A DNA stretch of 64,000 nt from NCBI GenBank assembly GCA_902801295.1, contig CADCHN010000007.1, positions 1 to 64,000 of the forward strand, written 5' to 3'. Below are positions 1 through 7,374 of this stretch, piece by piece. A model generated the notes under the pieces. It did not search any database, was not told the DNA's origin, and worked only from the letters and a program-made list of their open reading frames with translations. The translations under genes and the position numbers were made by a program. Within the stretch, counting starts at the first letter, position 1; each line of letters begins with the position of its first letter. Origin of the DNA: Oscillospiraceae bacterium. Lineage in GTDB: Bacteria > Bacillota > Clostridia > Oscillospirales > Oscillospiraceae.

Positions 1-79
1 CGCGTCCTCTCTATCTTGAAAAGTCCCTTTTTCCAGGGGGGCTTGGTTTTGTGCGCCTTTTTTCGGTGTGGTACTCAGA

Positions 80-295
80 TTACAATGTTTCAACCTTGTA
101 CTCCTGTAAGGTCTTCGCCGGTTTCCTCCCACGCTGTTTCGGTATTCCTGACTCCTTGTTCCAACTCTGTATTGCCCACCGACTAATCCCATATTTCAAG
201 CTCAACGCCCTTTGACTGCTTCCTTCTCTTAACTCTGTTAGAACCTTTTCCCGCATTCCCGCTGGATATTTCTTCATTCCTTTTTTCCCTGACAT
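80..295 (-). pseudogene. Truncated IS3-type transposase OrfA (HTH protein)
   Basis: A 71-residue reading frame with a helix-turn-helix of transposase type: residues about 25-45 (QRALSLKYGISRWAIQSW) followed by the basic RGRKPAKTLQEYK segment that in clostridial IS3-type OrfA proteins precedes a leucine-rich coiled coil. Here the frame ends four residues after that segment, so the coiled coil and OrfB are missing, and no transposase sequence is readable in bases 1-79. It starts at ATG 295 and lies just leftward of a strong 13-bp hairpin (303-336) that could be an element end. I read it as a decayed insertion-sequence remnant; the family assignment rests on recalled motif similarity. Confidence 0.6.
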
Positions 296-302
296 ACAAA
301 CA

Positions 303-337
303 CCCCCTGATGTAGTTATTCTCCTACATCAGGGGGC
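303..337. terminator. 13-bp perfect hairpin between two leftward genes
   Basis: CCCCCTGATGTAG (303-315) is perfectly complementary to CTACATCAGGGGG (324-336) across an 8-nt loop. It lies just downstream of the flavin reductase-like gene, so it is a plausible terminator for it. The rightward side carries the better T-rich tail (CTTTTGTCT), so it may instead be an end of the IS remnant. Confidence 0.6.
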
Positions 338-395
338 TTTTGTCTATTGCCCGTTTTTACTGGTTCAGTTCAGCTCCTGCGGCTTTTTCATGCTC

Positions 396-902
396 TTATC
401 GCCGGTCCTCCGTCTCGATGATCTCTCCGACGAACATCCAGTGCGGCTGCCAGTTTTCATAAACGCCGTGGTTGATCTCGTCGGCCATGCCCTCGCGATC
501 AAAAGGCGCCTGATAGAGCTTACGGCAGACGAAGCTCAGCGTGGCCTCCTCAAAGCTCACGCCACCGCCCAGCGGCTTCGGCGTGAGCCCCGCGGCGGCG
601 ATCTTGTCCCCGTCGCGGCCGGAATGCGTGCCGAGATAGCCCAGCGCCTTCTTATACTCCGGCGGGAAGAAGGCGACGGTGAACACCTCGCTGTCCTTCA
701 AAAACTCCCAGGTGTAGCGCTCGGGGTTGACGTACACGGTCGCGATGGCGCGGCCGCGGCCCGGCCCGCCCCAGATCGTGCCGAGACTGCCCCAACCGAT
801 CGTGCAGGTGTTGTAGCGGCTCGGATCGCCCGCCGTCACCAGCGCCCACTGATTATTGAACAGGTCGAACACCTCATACTTCTTCTTTTCAAAGTCTTTC
901 AT
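396..902 (-). CDS. Flavin reductase-like FMN-binding protein
   Basis: A 168-residue protein resembling the flavin reductase-like split-barrel family, which binds FMN and uses it in small oxidoreductases. The N-terminal part runs from strand-rich sequence WALVTAGD through TCTIGWGSLG to a Gly/Arg-rich turn (GGPGRGRAIATVYV), and the middle carries the family-like SEVFTVAFFPPEYKKALGYLGTHSGRDGDK segment, shown here in two parts of a single stretch. There is no signal peptide, so it is cytosolic. A clear Shine-Dalgarno site (GGAAAGGAGAG) lies 5 nt before ATG 902. It follows the acetyltransferase gene on the same strand by 28 bp and may be cotranscribed. The physiological substrate cannot be told from the sequence. 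Confidence 0.8.
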   Translation of the reverse strand: MKDFEKKKYEVFDLFNNQWALVTAGDPSRYNTCTIGWGSLGTIWGGPGRGRAIATVYVNPERYTWEFLKDSEVFTVAFFPPEYKKALGYLGTHSGRDGDKIAAAGLTPKPLGGGVSFEEATLSFVCRKLYQAPFDREGMADEINHGVYENWQPHWMFVGEIIETEDRR

Positions 903-930
903 GCGTCTCTCCTTTCCCGTCCGTTGTTTT

Positions 931-1524
931 TTACAGCTCGTCGTCCCTGATCGGGCGGATCACCCGGCAGGGATTGCCCGCCGCGAAGACGCCGGCGGGA
1001 ATATCTCTGGTCACCACGCTGCCCGCGCCGATCACGCTGCCGCGGCCGATGGTCACGCCGCCGCAGACGGTCACGTTCCCCGCGATCCAGCAATCATCCT
1101 CAATCGTGATCGGCCGGGCGTATTCCCGGTCGGTCATCGTCCCGTCGGCGCGCCGGTAGAGATTGCGGTTTTGCCAGCGCATCGGGTGCACCGGCGTCAG
1201 GAGTGAGACGTTCGGCCCCATGAACACATTGCTGCCGATTTTGACCGGCGCGCAGTCGAGCGCCGTGAAGTTGAAATTCGCGTAGGAATTCTCGCCAATG
1301 TCTGTAAAACAGCCATAGTCAAACTGCACTGGCCCCTGCAGATAGGCATTTTCGCTCGCTCCGGGCAGCAGTTCACGCATAATCGCCTCACGCTCGGCTT
1401 CCTGCGTCTCCAGCGTGTCGTTATATTCCTTGCTCAGTCGGTGCGCCTTCTGCCGCAGCGCCACAAGCTCGTCATCCGCCGGGTCGTAAAGCTGCCCGGC
1501 CAGCATTTTCTCTTTTTCCGTCAT
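931..1524 (-). CDS. Hexapeptide-repeat sugar O-acetyltransferase (maltose/galactoside type)
   Basis: A 197-residue acetyl-CoA-dependent acetyltransferase of the Maa/LacA/NodL family. Features are the N-terminal family segment MLAGQLYDPADDEL, which precedes the left-handed beta helix, the catalytic histidine in TPVHPMRW (about residue 113), and hexapeptide turns (IGSNVFMGPNVSL, IEDDCWIAGNVTVCGGVTIG) ending in GNPCRVIRPI. I placed the start at ATG 1524 (MTEKEKMLAG), because GGGAGG lies 7 nt upstream and family members begin there; 18 further upstream codons are open but have no such support. It lies 50 bp downstream of the UvrA-like gene on the same strand. The acceptor sugar is unknown. Confidence 0.88.
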   Translation of the reverse strand: MTEKEKMLAGQLYDPADDELVALRQKAHRLSKEYNDTLETQEAEREAIMRELLPGASENAYLQGPVQFDYGCFTDIGENSYANFNFTALDCAPVKIGSNVFMGPNVSLLTPVHPMRWQNRNLYRRADGTMTDREYARPITIEDDCWIAGNVTVCGGVTIGRGSVIGAGSVVTRDIPAGVFAAGNPCRVIRPIRDDEL

Positions 1525-1574
1525 CGAAATCCCTCCCGATTGATCTGCTGTTTCAAAATCAGCGCTTTTCCTTC

Positions 1575-4073
1575 TCACAGATATCTGCCGGTGATGCTTG
1601 ACGGATGATTCCGGATTTCCTCCGGCGTTCCGCAGGCAACGATCCGCCCGCCCTGTTCGCCGCCGCCCGGTCCCATGTCCACAATATAGTCGGCCGCACG
1701 GATGACGTCCAGGTCGTGCTCGATGACGAGCACGCTTGCCCCATGGTCGATAAGGCTCTGAAAGACCTGCAGCAGCGTTTTCACGTCCAGCGGATGCAGG
1801 CCGATGGTCGGCTCGTCGAAGACGAACACGGAGTCGCTCTGGCCGCGTCCCATCTCGCTGGCGAGCTTCAGGCGCTGCGCCTCGCCGCCGGAGAGGCTGG
1901 GCGTTTCCTCGCCAAGGGTCAGATAGCCGAGGCCCATATCCCGCAGCACCTGCAGGCGGCTGCGCACCAGCGGCAGATCCTCGCAGACCGGAATCGCCTC
2001 GTTGACGCTCATGGCCATCAGCTCCGGCAGAGAGTGGCTCTCGCCGGCGCGGTTCCGGCGCCGGATTTGAAAAGCCGCCTTGGCATAGCGAGAGCCGCCG
2101 CAGTCCGGGCAGGGAATGTCCACGTCCGGCAGGAACTGCACGTCGAGGCTGATGCTGCCCGTGCCGTCGCAGGTGGGGCAGCGCAGGCTGCCGGTGTTGT
2201 AGGAAAAGTCGCCGGCCTTATAGCCGCCGCACCTGGCGTCCTCGGTTTTGGCATAGATTTTACGCAGCTCGTCGTGGACGTTGGCGTAGGTCGCCACGGT
2301 GGAGCGCACGTTAATGCCGATGGGCGTGGCGTCGATCAGCTTGACCTGCCGAATTCCCTCGGCGGAGATGCTGCGGACGTGCGCAGGGAGTTTTCTGCCC
2401 TCAATCGCGGCTTCCAGCGCCGGGATCAGACTCTCGAGCACCATGGTGGTCTTGCCGGAGCCAGACACGCCCGTCACCGCCGTCAGCCGCCCCTTCGGCA
2501 CGCGCAGTTCCAGCGGCTGCACCGTATGGATCGGCCCGGTCGTCATGCGGATCTCGCCCAGATGGAACAGCTCATCCATCGCTGTTCGCGGTCTGGCCGG
2601 CGGGCCGGCCGGCTCGGCAAGGAAGGGGCCGATCCGGGAAGCCGGATCCTGTTTGATCTGCTCCACCGTGCCCTGCGCGATGATGCTGCCGCCGTCGGCG
2701 CCCGCTCCCGGCCCGAGTTCGATCAGCCAGTCGGCCTGTGCGAGCACCTGCGTATCATGATCGACCAGCACGACGGAGTTTCCGTCGGCCACCAGATCGT
2801 TCATCACCCCGGTCAGCCCCTCGATATTGGAAGGGTGCAGGCCGATGGAGGGCTCGTCGAGCACGTACAGTACGCCGGTGGTTCGGTTGCGCACCGCCCG
2901 CGCCAGCTGCGTCCGCTGCCGCTCGCCGGTGGAGAGCGTCGAGGCCGCGCGGTCGAGCGATAGATAGCTCAGACCGAGATCAACGAGCCGCCTGGCCGTG
3001 TCCCGGAAGGCCTCGCAGATATTGTTCGCCATCGGCCGCATCGGCTCCGGCAGCGAGGCGGGCACGCCGTCCACCCAGTCGATCAGCCGGGACAACGGCA
3101 TTTCACAGACTTGATCGAGCGACTTCCCTCGCAGGCGCAGCGACCTGGCCCGCTCCGACAGTCTGCTTCCCCGGCAGCAGGGGCAGGGCTCCTGCCGCAG
3201 GAACTTCTCCACGCGCTTCATGCCCTTTTCATCCTTGACCTTAGCCAGCGCGTTTTCCACGGTATAGACGGCGTTGAAGTAGGTAAAGTCCAGCTCCGCA
3301 GCCGTGTTGGTTTTCTCGTTCGTATAGATGAAATGCTTTTTGACGGCCGGGCCGTGAAAGACGATCTCCCGTTCCGCCTCTGTCAGCTCGGAAAACGGCA
3401 CGTCGGTCCTGACGCCCATCTGGCGCGCCACATCCTTCATCAGCGACCACATCAGCGACTGCCAGGGCGCCACGGCGCCCTCGTCGATGCTGAGCGACTC
3501 GTCGGGCACAAGCGTCGACTCGTCCACGGTGCGCACAACGCCGGTGCCGTCGCAGTTCGGGCAGGCGCCGCCGCTGTTGAAGGCCAGATCCTCCGCACCG
3601 ATCACAGGCACAACCTCGCCGCAGACCGGGCAGCGGACTTCCTTTTCGGCGGCAAAGTCCAGCGTAGGCTCGAGCTCGTGGCCGTTCGGGCAGCGATAGT
3701 GCGACAGGCGCGAGAACATCAGCCGCAGGCTGTTGAGCAGCTCCGTCGAAGTGCCAAAGGTGCTGCGGATGCCGGGCACGCCGGGGCGCTGATGCAGCGC
3801 CAGCGCCGCCGGCACATAGCGCACCTCGTCCACCTGCGCCCGGGCAGCCTGGGTCATCCGCCGGCGCGTATAGGTGGACAGCGCCTCCAGATAGCGGCGC
3901 GAGCCCTCGGCGTACAATACACCCAGCGCCAGAGAGGATTTGCCGGAGCCGGACACGCCGGCAATGCCGACAATGCGGTGCAGCGGGATATCCGCGTCGA
4001 TGTTTTTCAGGTTGTGCATCCGCGCGCCGCGCACCTCGATGGCCTCCGGCAGCGCCTGTCTCTGTTCACTCAT
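1575..4073 (-). CDS. Short UvrA-like tandem ABC ATPase
   Basis: An 832-residue protein of the UvrA excinuclease family, with two ABC ATPase cores. It shows Walker A GVSGSGKSS at 39-47 and GVSGSGKTT at about 534, Zn-binding CxxC pairs (CPVCGE, CPNCDGTG; CPTCDGTG, CPDCGG), Walker B regions VLYVLDEPSIGLHP and VFVFDEPTIGLHP, and the second signature LSGGEAQR. Canonical UvrA is about 940-950 residues; this one is shorter, mainly in the segment between the first Walker A and signature where UvrB contacts lie, and its first signature reads LSTGERQR instead of LSGGE. It is therefore more like the short UvrA paralogues sometimes tied to drug or DNA-intercalator tolerance than the housekeeping repair subunit. 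RBS GGAGGAGAAA precedes ATG 4073. Function beyond DNA-damage or drug response is inference. Confidence 0.88.
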   Translation of the reverse strand: MSEQRQALPEAIEVRGARMHNLKNIDADIPLHRIVGIAGVSGSGKSSLALGVLYAEGSRRYLEALSTYTRRRMTQAARAQVDEVRYVPAALALHQRPGVPGIRSTFGTSTELLNSLRLMFSRLSHYRCPNGHELEPTLDFAAEKEVRCPVCGEVVPVIGAEDLAFNSGGACPNCDGTGVVRTVDESTLVPDESLSIDEGAVAPWQSLMWSLMKDVARQMGVRTDVPFSELTEAEREIVFHGPAVKKHFIYTNEKTNTAAELDFTYFNAVYTVENALAKVKDEKGMKRVEKFLRQEPCPCCRGSRLSERARSLRLRGKSLDQVCEMPLSRLIDWVDGVPASLPEPMRPMANNICEAFRDTARRLVDLGLSYLSLDRAASTLSTGERQRTQLARAVRNRTTGVLYVLDEPSIGLHPSNIEGLTGVMNDLVADGNSVVLVDHDTQVLAQADWLIELGPGAGADGGSIIAQGTVEQIKQDPASRIGPFLAEPAGPPARPRTAMDELFHLGEIRMTTGPIHTVQPLELRVPKGRLTAVTGVSGSGKTTMVLESLIPALEAAIEGRKLPAHVRSISAEGIRQVKLIDATPIGINVRSTVATYANVHDELRKIYAKTEDARCGGYKAGDFSYNTGSLRCPTCDGTGSISLDVQFLPDVDIPCPDCGGSRYAKAAFQIRRRNRAGESHSLPELMAMSVNEAIPVCEDLPLVRSRLQVLRDMGLGYLTLGEETPSLSGGEAQRLKLASEMGRGQSDSVFVFDEPTIGLHPLDVKTLLQVFQSLIDHGASVLVIEHDLDVIRAADYIVDMGPGGGEQGGRIVACGTPEEIRNHPSSITGRYL

Positions 4074-4126
4074 GTTTTCTCCTCCGCGGACAATTCTCCC
4101 TGCGCATGGCAGCAGAAGTATATGGT

Positions 4127-4135
4127 ATTATACCA
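4127..4135 (-). promoter_or_regulatory. Extended -10 promoter for the UvrA-like gene
   Basis: Read on the minus strand this is TGGTATAAT, an extended -10 (TGnTATAAT) placed about 54 bp before the start codon. No good -35 hexamer is visible, as is usual with extended -10 promoters. Confidence 0.5.
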
Positions 4136-4509
4136 CAAAGCATGAGCCTTTGTATATCCTCTCCGCGGTCGCTTCTCCGCTCTCGTTGGCGAAGGCGTAT
4201 GCACATCGGTTATGGTCAACGGGTTCGCCGGGTGACGCAACACGAAATCAACGGCCGAAAAATGCAGCCTATTTCTAACGACTCTTCATGCATCAGCAAG
4301 CTGAATCAATACACGTAAAACTGTCTTGTCCGCTCAACGCAATCCATATCGGCATTGTCCCAGCTGACAAAATGTGTAATGAAAGAAAGCTGTCCAATCA
4401 AAGCAGATGTGCTTTAATCATTATAGCACACCACAAATGGGGTGCTGTTCACAATTGGTTCTGCCGGCTTATTTCTATTATATGATAACAGATGGAAGCG
4501 CCGGGGCCA
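4136..4509. other. Intergenic stretch without a recognisable gene
   Basis: Between the UvrA-like promoter and the fucO fragment I see no supported reading frame, RNA gene or strong hairpin. The composition is more AT-rich than the flanking genes. Its right edge abuts the exact point where homology to FucO stops, so part of it may be a remnant of the mobile element or deletion that broke fucO. Confidence 0.5.
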
Positions 4510-4716
4510 CATCAAGCTGCGGTATAGGGCAGCGATCTCTTCAACGCTGGTGTCGCGCGGGTTGCCGGGGCAGCAGGCGTCGGCAAAGGCGCTCTCGGAG
4601 AGGAACTGCACGTCCTCATCCTTCAGGATCTCCTTGAGGTCAGCGGGGATACCCACGTCGGCAAGCAGTTTCTTGACGGTGGCGATGGTGGTCTTGGCAG
4701 CTTCCTCATTATTCAT
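4510..4716 (-). pseudogene. fucO: 3' fragment of lactaldehyde reductase (fucO)
   Basis: About 69 codons match only the C-terminal end of FucO-type Fe-dependent alcohol dehydrogenases, which reduce lactaldehyde to 1,2-propanediol in rhamnose and fucose breakdown. Recognisable pieces are EEAAKTTIATVKKLLADVGIP, DEDVQFLSESAFADACCPGN and VEEIAALYRSLM. The first ~310 residues with the NAD and iron sites are absent. The natural stop is also lost: the frame runs on into unrelated sequence to 4414. It lies 51 bp downstream of rhaD on the same strand, the order expected for a rhamnose operon, so an internal deletion inside an rhaD-fucO operon is the simplest explanation. Confidence 0.8.
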
Positions 4717-4767
4717 GCTGTCGATACAGGGGGCCTTCGTGAGGTGTTTTCCTTTACAGAAATGGGT

Positions 4768-5580
4768 TCAAACCAGATATCCGTCTCTGCCCTTGAGGCC
4801 GAAGCGGGCTTCCAGCTGATGCATCATGTCGTCGGTGATGGTGTTCACGCGCGGGAGATGCGCGATCTTCATGTAGATCTCGGCAGCCTTCTCGGCGGTC
4901 TCGATGAGGCCGAAGGTCTCGTCCAGATCCTTGCCCGCACCGTAAATGCCGTGGAGAGACCAGACGACCAGACGGGCGGTGCGCATCTTCTCCGCCGTGG
5001 CCTCGCCGATCTCGTTGGTGCCGCAGAGCATCCAGGGCAGCACGTTCACGCCGTCCGGGAACACCACAATGCACTCGGTGCACATCTGCCAGAGCGTGCG
5101 GGTAAACTCCCGCTCGTCCAGGGTGTGAACATAGGTCATGGCCAGCAGATTGGCCGGGTGGCAGTGCATGACCACGCGGTTCATGGGGTCGACCTTGATG
5201 CGGGCCACATGGCTCATCATGTGGGCAGGAAATTCAGAAGTGAACTTGCCGCCGTCGGTGTAGCCCCAGAGGAGCTCCGCCGTCTCGCCGCCGTCGGTGA
5301 TGCGGACGAGGCCCAGGTTTACATTGGGAGCATACTGGACGTTCTTGAAATACTTGCCGGTGCCGGTGACGAGAAAGTACTTCCCGTCCAGCTCCGGCGC
5401 GGAGAAGCCGGTGGGGATGGTGCGCAGAACCTTATCGGTTTCGAGGTACTCTTTGACCTCCGCTTCATCCAGCAGCAGGCTGATGTTGCCGCCGTTGCGC
5501 TCATCCCAGCCGTGGTTGTACATATTCGTAGTGGTGCGGATCATCCCCACCATAAAGGGCGCGGTCAGAATGTCTTTCAT
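4768..5580 (-). CDS. rhaD: Rhamnulose-1-phosphate aldolase
   Basis: A 270-residue class II aldolase that splits L-rhamnulose 1-phosphate into dihydroxyacetone phosphate and L-lactaldehyde. It matches E. coli RhaD along its length: HGWDERNGGNIS near residue 25, VTGTGKYFKNVQ, the zinc ligands in VVMHCHPANL and SLHGIYGAG, and LDETFGLIETAEK near the end. I chose ATG 5580 (MKDILTAPFM) because RhaD proteins begin there. However, no Shine-Dalgarno site is visible before it, and nine upstream codons from a TTG at 5607 are open. The 5' flank runs directly into a truncated integrase gene, so the native promoter and leader seem to be lost and expression is doubtful. No other rhamnose genes are in the window. 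Confidence 0.85.
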   Translation of the reverse strand: MKDILTAPFMVGMIRTTTNMYNHGWDERNGGNISLLLDEAEVKEYLETDKVLRTIPTGFSAPELDGKYFLVTGTGKYFKNVQYAPNVNLGLVRITDGGETAELLWGYTDGGKFTSEFPAHMMSHVARIKVDPMNRVVMHCHPANLLAMTYVHTLDEREFTRTLWQMCTECIVVFPDGVNVLPWMLCGTNEIGEATAEKMRTARLVVWSLHGIYGAGKDLDETFGLIETAEKAAEIYMKIAHLPRVNTITDDMMHQLEARFGLKGRDGYLV

Positions 5581-5607
5581 CGTGGGCGCGGCGCTGATGG
5601 TAAACAA

Positions 5608-6906
5608 TTAAAACCGTGGACGGCAACTTTTGAAGTGCAGCCTACATGGACGGAAAAGAGCGCACGAAAAAAGGCCGAGGCTTTCGCCGCGACCTTTGAA
5701 AAAGAATGCAGAGAAGGAACGACCAGCGACAGCCGCCGGAAGTTCTCCGAATACTGCGATTATGTAATTGATCTGAAAGAAGCACGCGGGGCAAAGCACA
5801 GCACCGTTGTCTGGTACAAAGAGCAGACGGAGCGCATCTATCCCGAGATCGGACACATCAAGCTGAAGGATCTCCGTGCCGATCATCTCAATCGCCTCTA
5901 CACCAAGCTATCAAAATCCACCGTCAAGGCAACGACCGCAAAAGCTATGGTCGATCTTCCCGCTATCCTAAAAGAAAAGCACCTCACCCGCGCTGCCATC
6001 GCAAAAGCGACCGGATTGTCCGAGAACACCGTCCGCATTGCCGTCCACGGAGATCATTGCAGCGCAGCAACTGACGCCGCCACCTCCGCCGTTCTCGGCT
6101 TGAAGATGGACAAGTGCTTCATGGTGCTGAACGAAAACAAGACGCTCTCAGCGAAAACGATCTCCGGCTGCCACCGTCTGATCTCCGCTGTTCTGACGCA
6201 AGCCGTGAAAGAAGGTCTGATCCCGTTTAATGTTGCCGCAAACGCCGAAATGCCGAAATCAGAGAAGAAAGAGATCAACAGCTTGCAATCCTCTGATCTG
6301 CCCGCAATCCTGTCCGCTCTGGATCAGGAGCCGCTCAAATGGAAGGTTATCACACATTTGCTGTTGATCACCGGAGCGCGTCGCGGAGAGATCCTCGGCC
6401 TCAAATGGTCTGCTGTGGACTTTGCCGGAAATCGTCTGCACATCTGCAACAATGTGATTTATACTCCAGATCGCGGCACATATCAGGACACGCCGAAAAC
6501 GGCATCCTCTGATCGCTGGATCGCCGTTCCTCCCGAGACAATGAAGCTCCTCCGGGATTGGAAAGGCTTCCAGAAAAAAGACGCAGAGACAAAGGGCGAT
6601 TTCTACCGGAACACGAGCGAGCTTCTGTTCACGCAGGAGAACGGCTCTCCCATGTGCCCGGACAGCATGACAACATGGCTCAATCGCTTCGCAAAGCGGC
6701 ATGGTCTGCCCCACATCAATCCGCACAAGTTCAGGCACACAATGGCATCCATGCTGATCTATCAGCGCGTCGATCCTGTCTCCGTTTCAAAGCGCCTCGG
6801 TCATGCTCAGGTTAGCACGACAACGGATATATACGCCCATGTGATAGCCGAAGCCGACCGCCAAAACGCCGATCTGCTCGCCGGGATTTTCCTCGCAAAT
6901 AGTTGA
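5608..6906 (+). pseudogene. 5'-truncated tyrosine recombinase with an internal HTH domain
   Basis: About 430 codons of a phage/ICE-type tyrosine integrase. It has an arm-binding/SAM-like N-terminal domain (KFSEYCDYVIDLKEAR, HIKLKDLRADHLNRLY), then an inserted Cro-like helix-turn-helix (residues about 125-165: LTRAAIAKATGLSENTVRIA), then the catalytic domain with R (TGARRGEILGLKW), K, H-x-x-R (HKFRHTMASML), H (LGHAQVSTT) and the nucleophile Y (DIYAHV). The frame is open to the left but only as a shadow of rhaD. The usual N-terminal ~25 residues and any start codon are missing, so the gene is cut at the junction with rhaD near 5600. The C-terminus is intact, ending 255 bp from the 3' end of tRNA-Arg, the typical integration side. 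Confidence 0.82.
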
Positions 6907-6979
6907 ATTTTCAGAGTGAGTTGAATTAAAGTTGAATTATTGAGCCTGAGTAAAATCATAAAAAGCTCAAAAAATACGA

Positions 6980-7013
6980 AAAACCACCGATTTTTCATGA
7001 AATCGGTGGTTTT
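6980..7013. terminator. Terminator hairpin beside the duplicated tRNA tail
   Basis: AAAACCACCGATTT and AAATCGGTGGTTTT form a 14-bp stem with T-rich flanks on both strands. Read leftward it directly follows the 22-bp copy of the tRNA-Arg 3' end at 7015-7036, as a tRNA terminator would. Read rightward it lies about 75 bp past the integrase fragment. Confidence 0.75.
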
Positions 7014-7014
7014 C

Positions 7015-7036
7015 TTTGGTACGGCTGACGGGATTC
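7015..7036 (-). repeat. Duplicate of the tRNA-Arg 3' end (att-like)
   Basis: These 22 bases are identical to 7159-7180, which cover the CCA end, acceptor strand and part of the T arm of tRNA-Arg. The copy is 144 bp downstream of the true gene in the tRNA's direction. Together with the neighbouring integrase fragment it looks like an attachment-site remnant, though the tRNA-Ser locus at 29341 has the same arrangement without an integrase. Confidence 0.8.
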
Positions 7037-7125
7037 CCCGCCTGCGGGCGGGCCGGCTCGCGGCTCTGGCGTGCCACCGGCACGCCATTCACTCCCGCTC
7101 GCTTCGAATCCCTTTGATCCAATTC

Positions 7126-7161
7126 AAAATCCCGGTACCCCTGATGGGGTACCGGGATTTT
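7126..7161 (-). terminator. 16-bp hairpin terminator of tRNA-Arg
   Basis: AAAATCCCGGTACCCC and its exact complement flank a TGAT loop, beginning at the last base of the tRNA CCA end. Read leftward the stem ends in ATTTTG, fitting an intrinsic terminator. Confidence 0.85.
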
Positions 7162-7237
7162 GGTACGGCTGACGGGATTCGAACCCACGACCTCCAGAGT
7201 CGGAGTCTGGCACTCTATCCAGCTGAGCTACAGCCGC
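7161..7237 (-). tRNA. tRNA-Arg (anticodon CCG)
   Basis: A 77-nt cloverleaf on the minus strand with acceptor GCGGCTG/CAGCCGT closed by one G-U pair, D arm GCTCAGCTGGATAGAG, anticodon stem CCAGA/TCTGG around loop CTCCGAC, T arm GGGTTCGAATCCC, discriminator A and an encoded CCA. The anticodon CCG reads CGG arginine codons. Its 3' end is repeated at 7015-7036. Confidence 0.95.
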
Positions 7238-7314
7238 ATATGCCTTGACGGCGGGGTGTATTATAACAAAATTCCAGCGCAAAGTAAATAGCTGTTTTCA
7301 ATTTTGTTTTTGTA

Positions 7315-7323
7315 TGCTATAAT
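7315..7323 (+). promoter_or_regulatory. Extended -10 promoter for apbE
   Basis: TGCTATAAT matches the extended -10 consensus, 51 bp before the start of apbE. TTTCAA 16 bp upstream is a poor -35. Confidence 0.6.
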
Positions 7324-7374
7324 GATGTAACATGCTGACAGAATACATACATGTGCGGAATAAGGGATGAACAT

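Noticed and set aside
4744-5607. Integrase reading frame extended leftward over rhaD
   Set aside because: The extension is antisense to the well-conserved rhaD and reads His/Gln/Gly-rich sequence without integrase similarity.
6940-7248. Short open frames crossing tRNA-Arg and its tail
   Set aside because: Peptides with the GSNPVSRT or ADGIRTHDLQSR pattern are well-known translation artefacts of tRNA genes.
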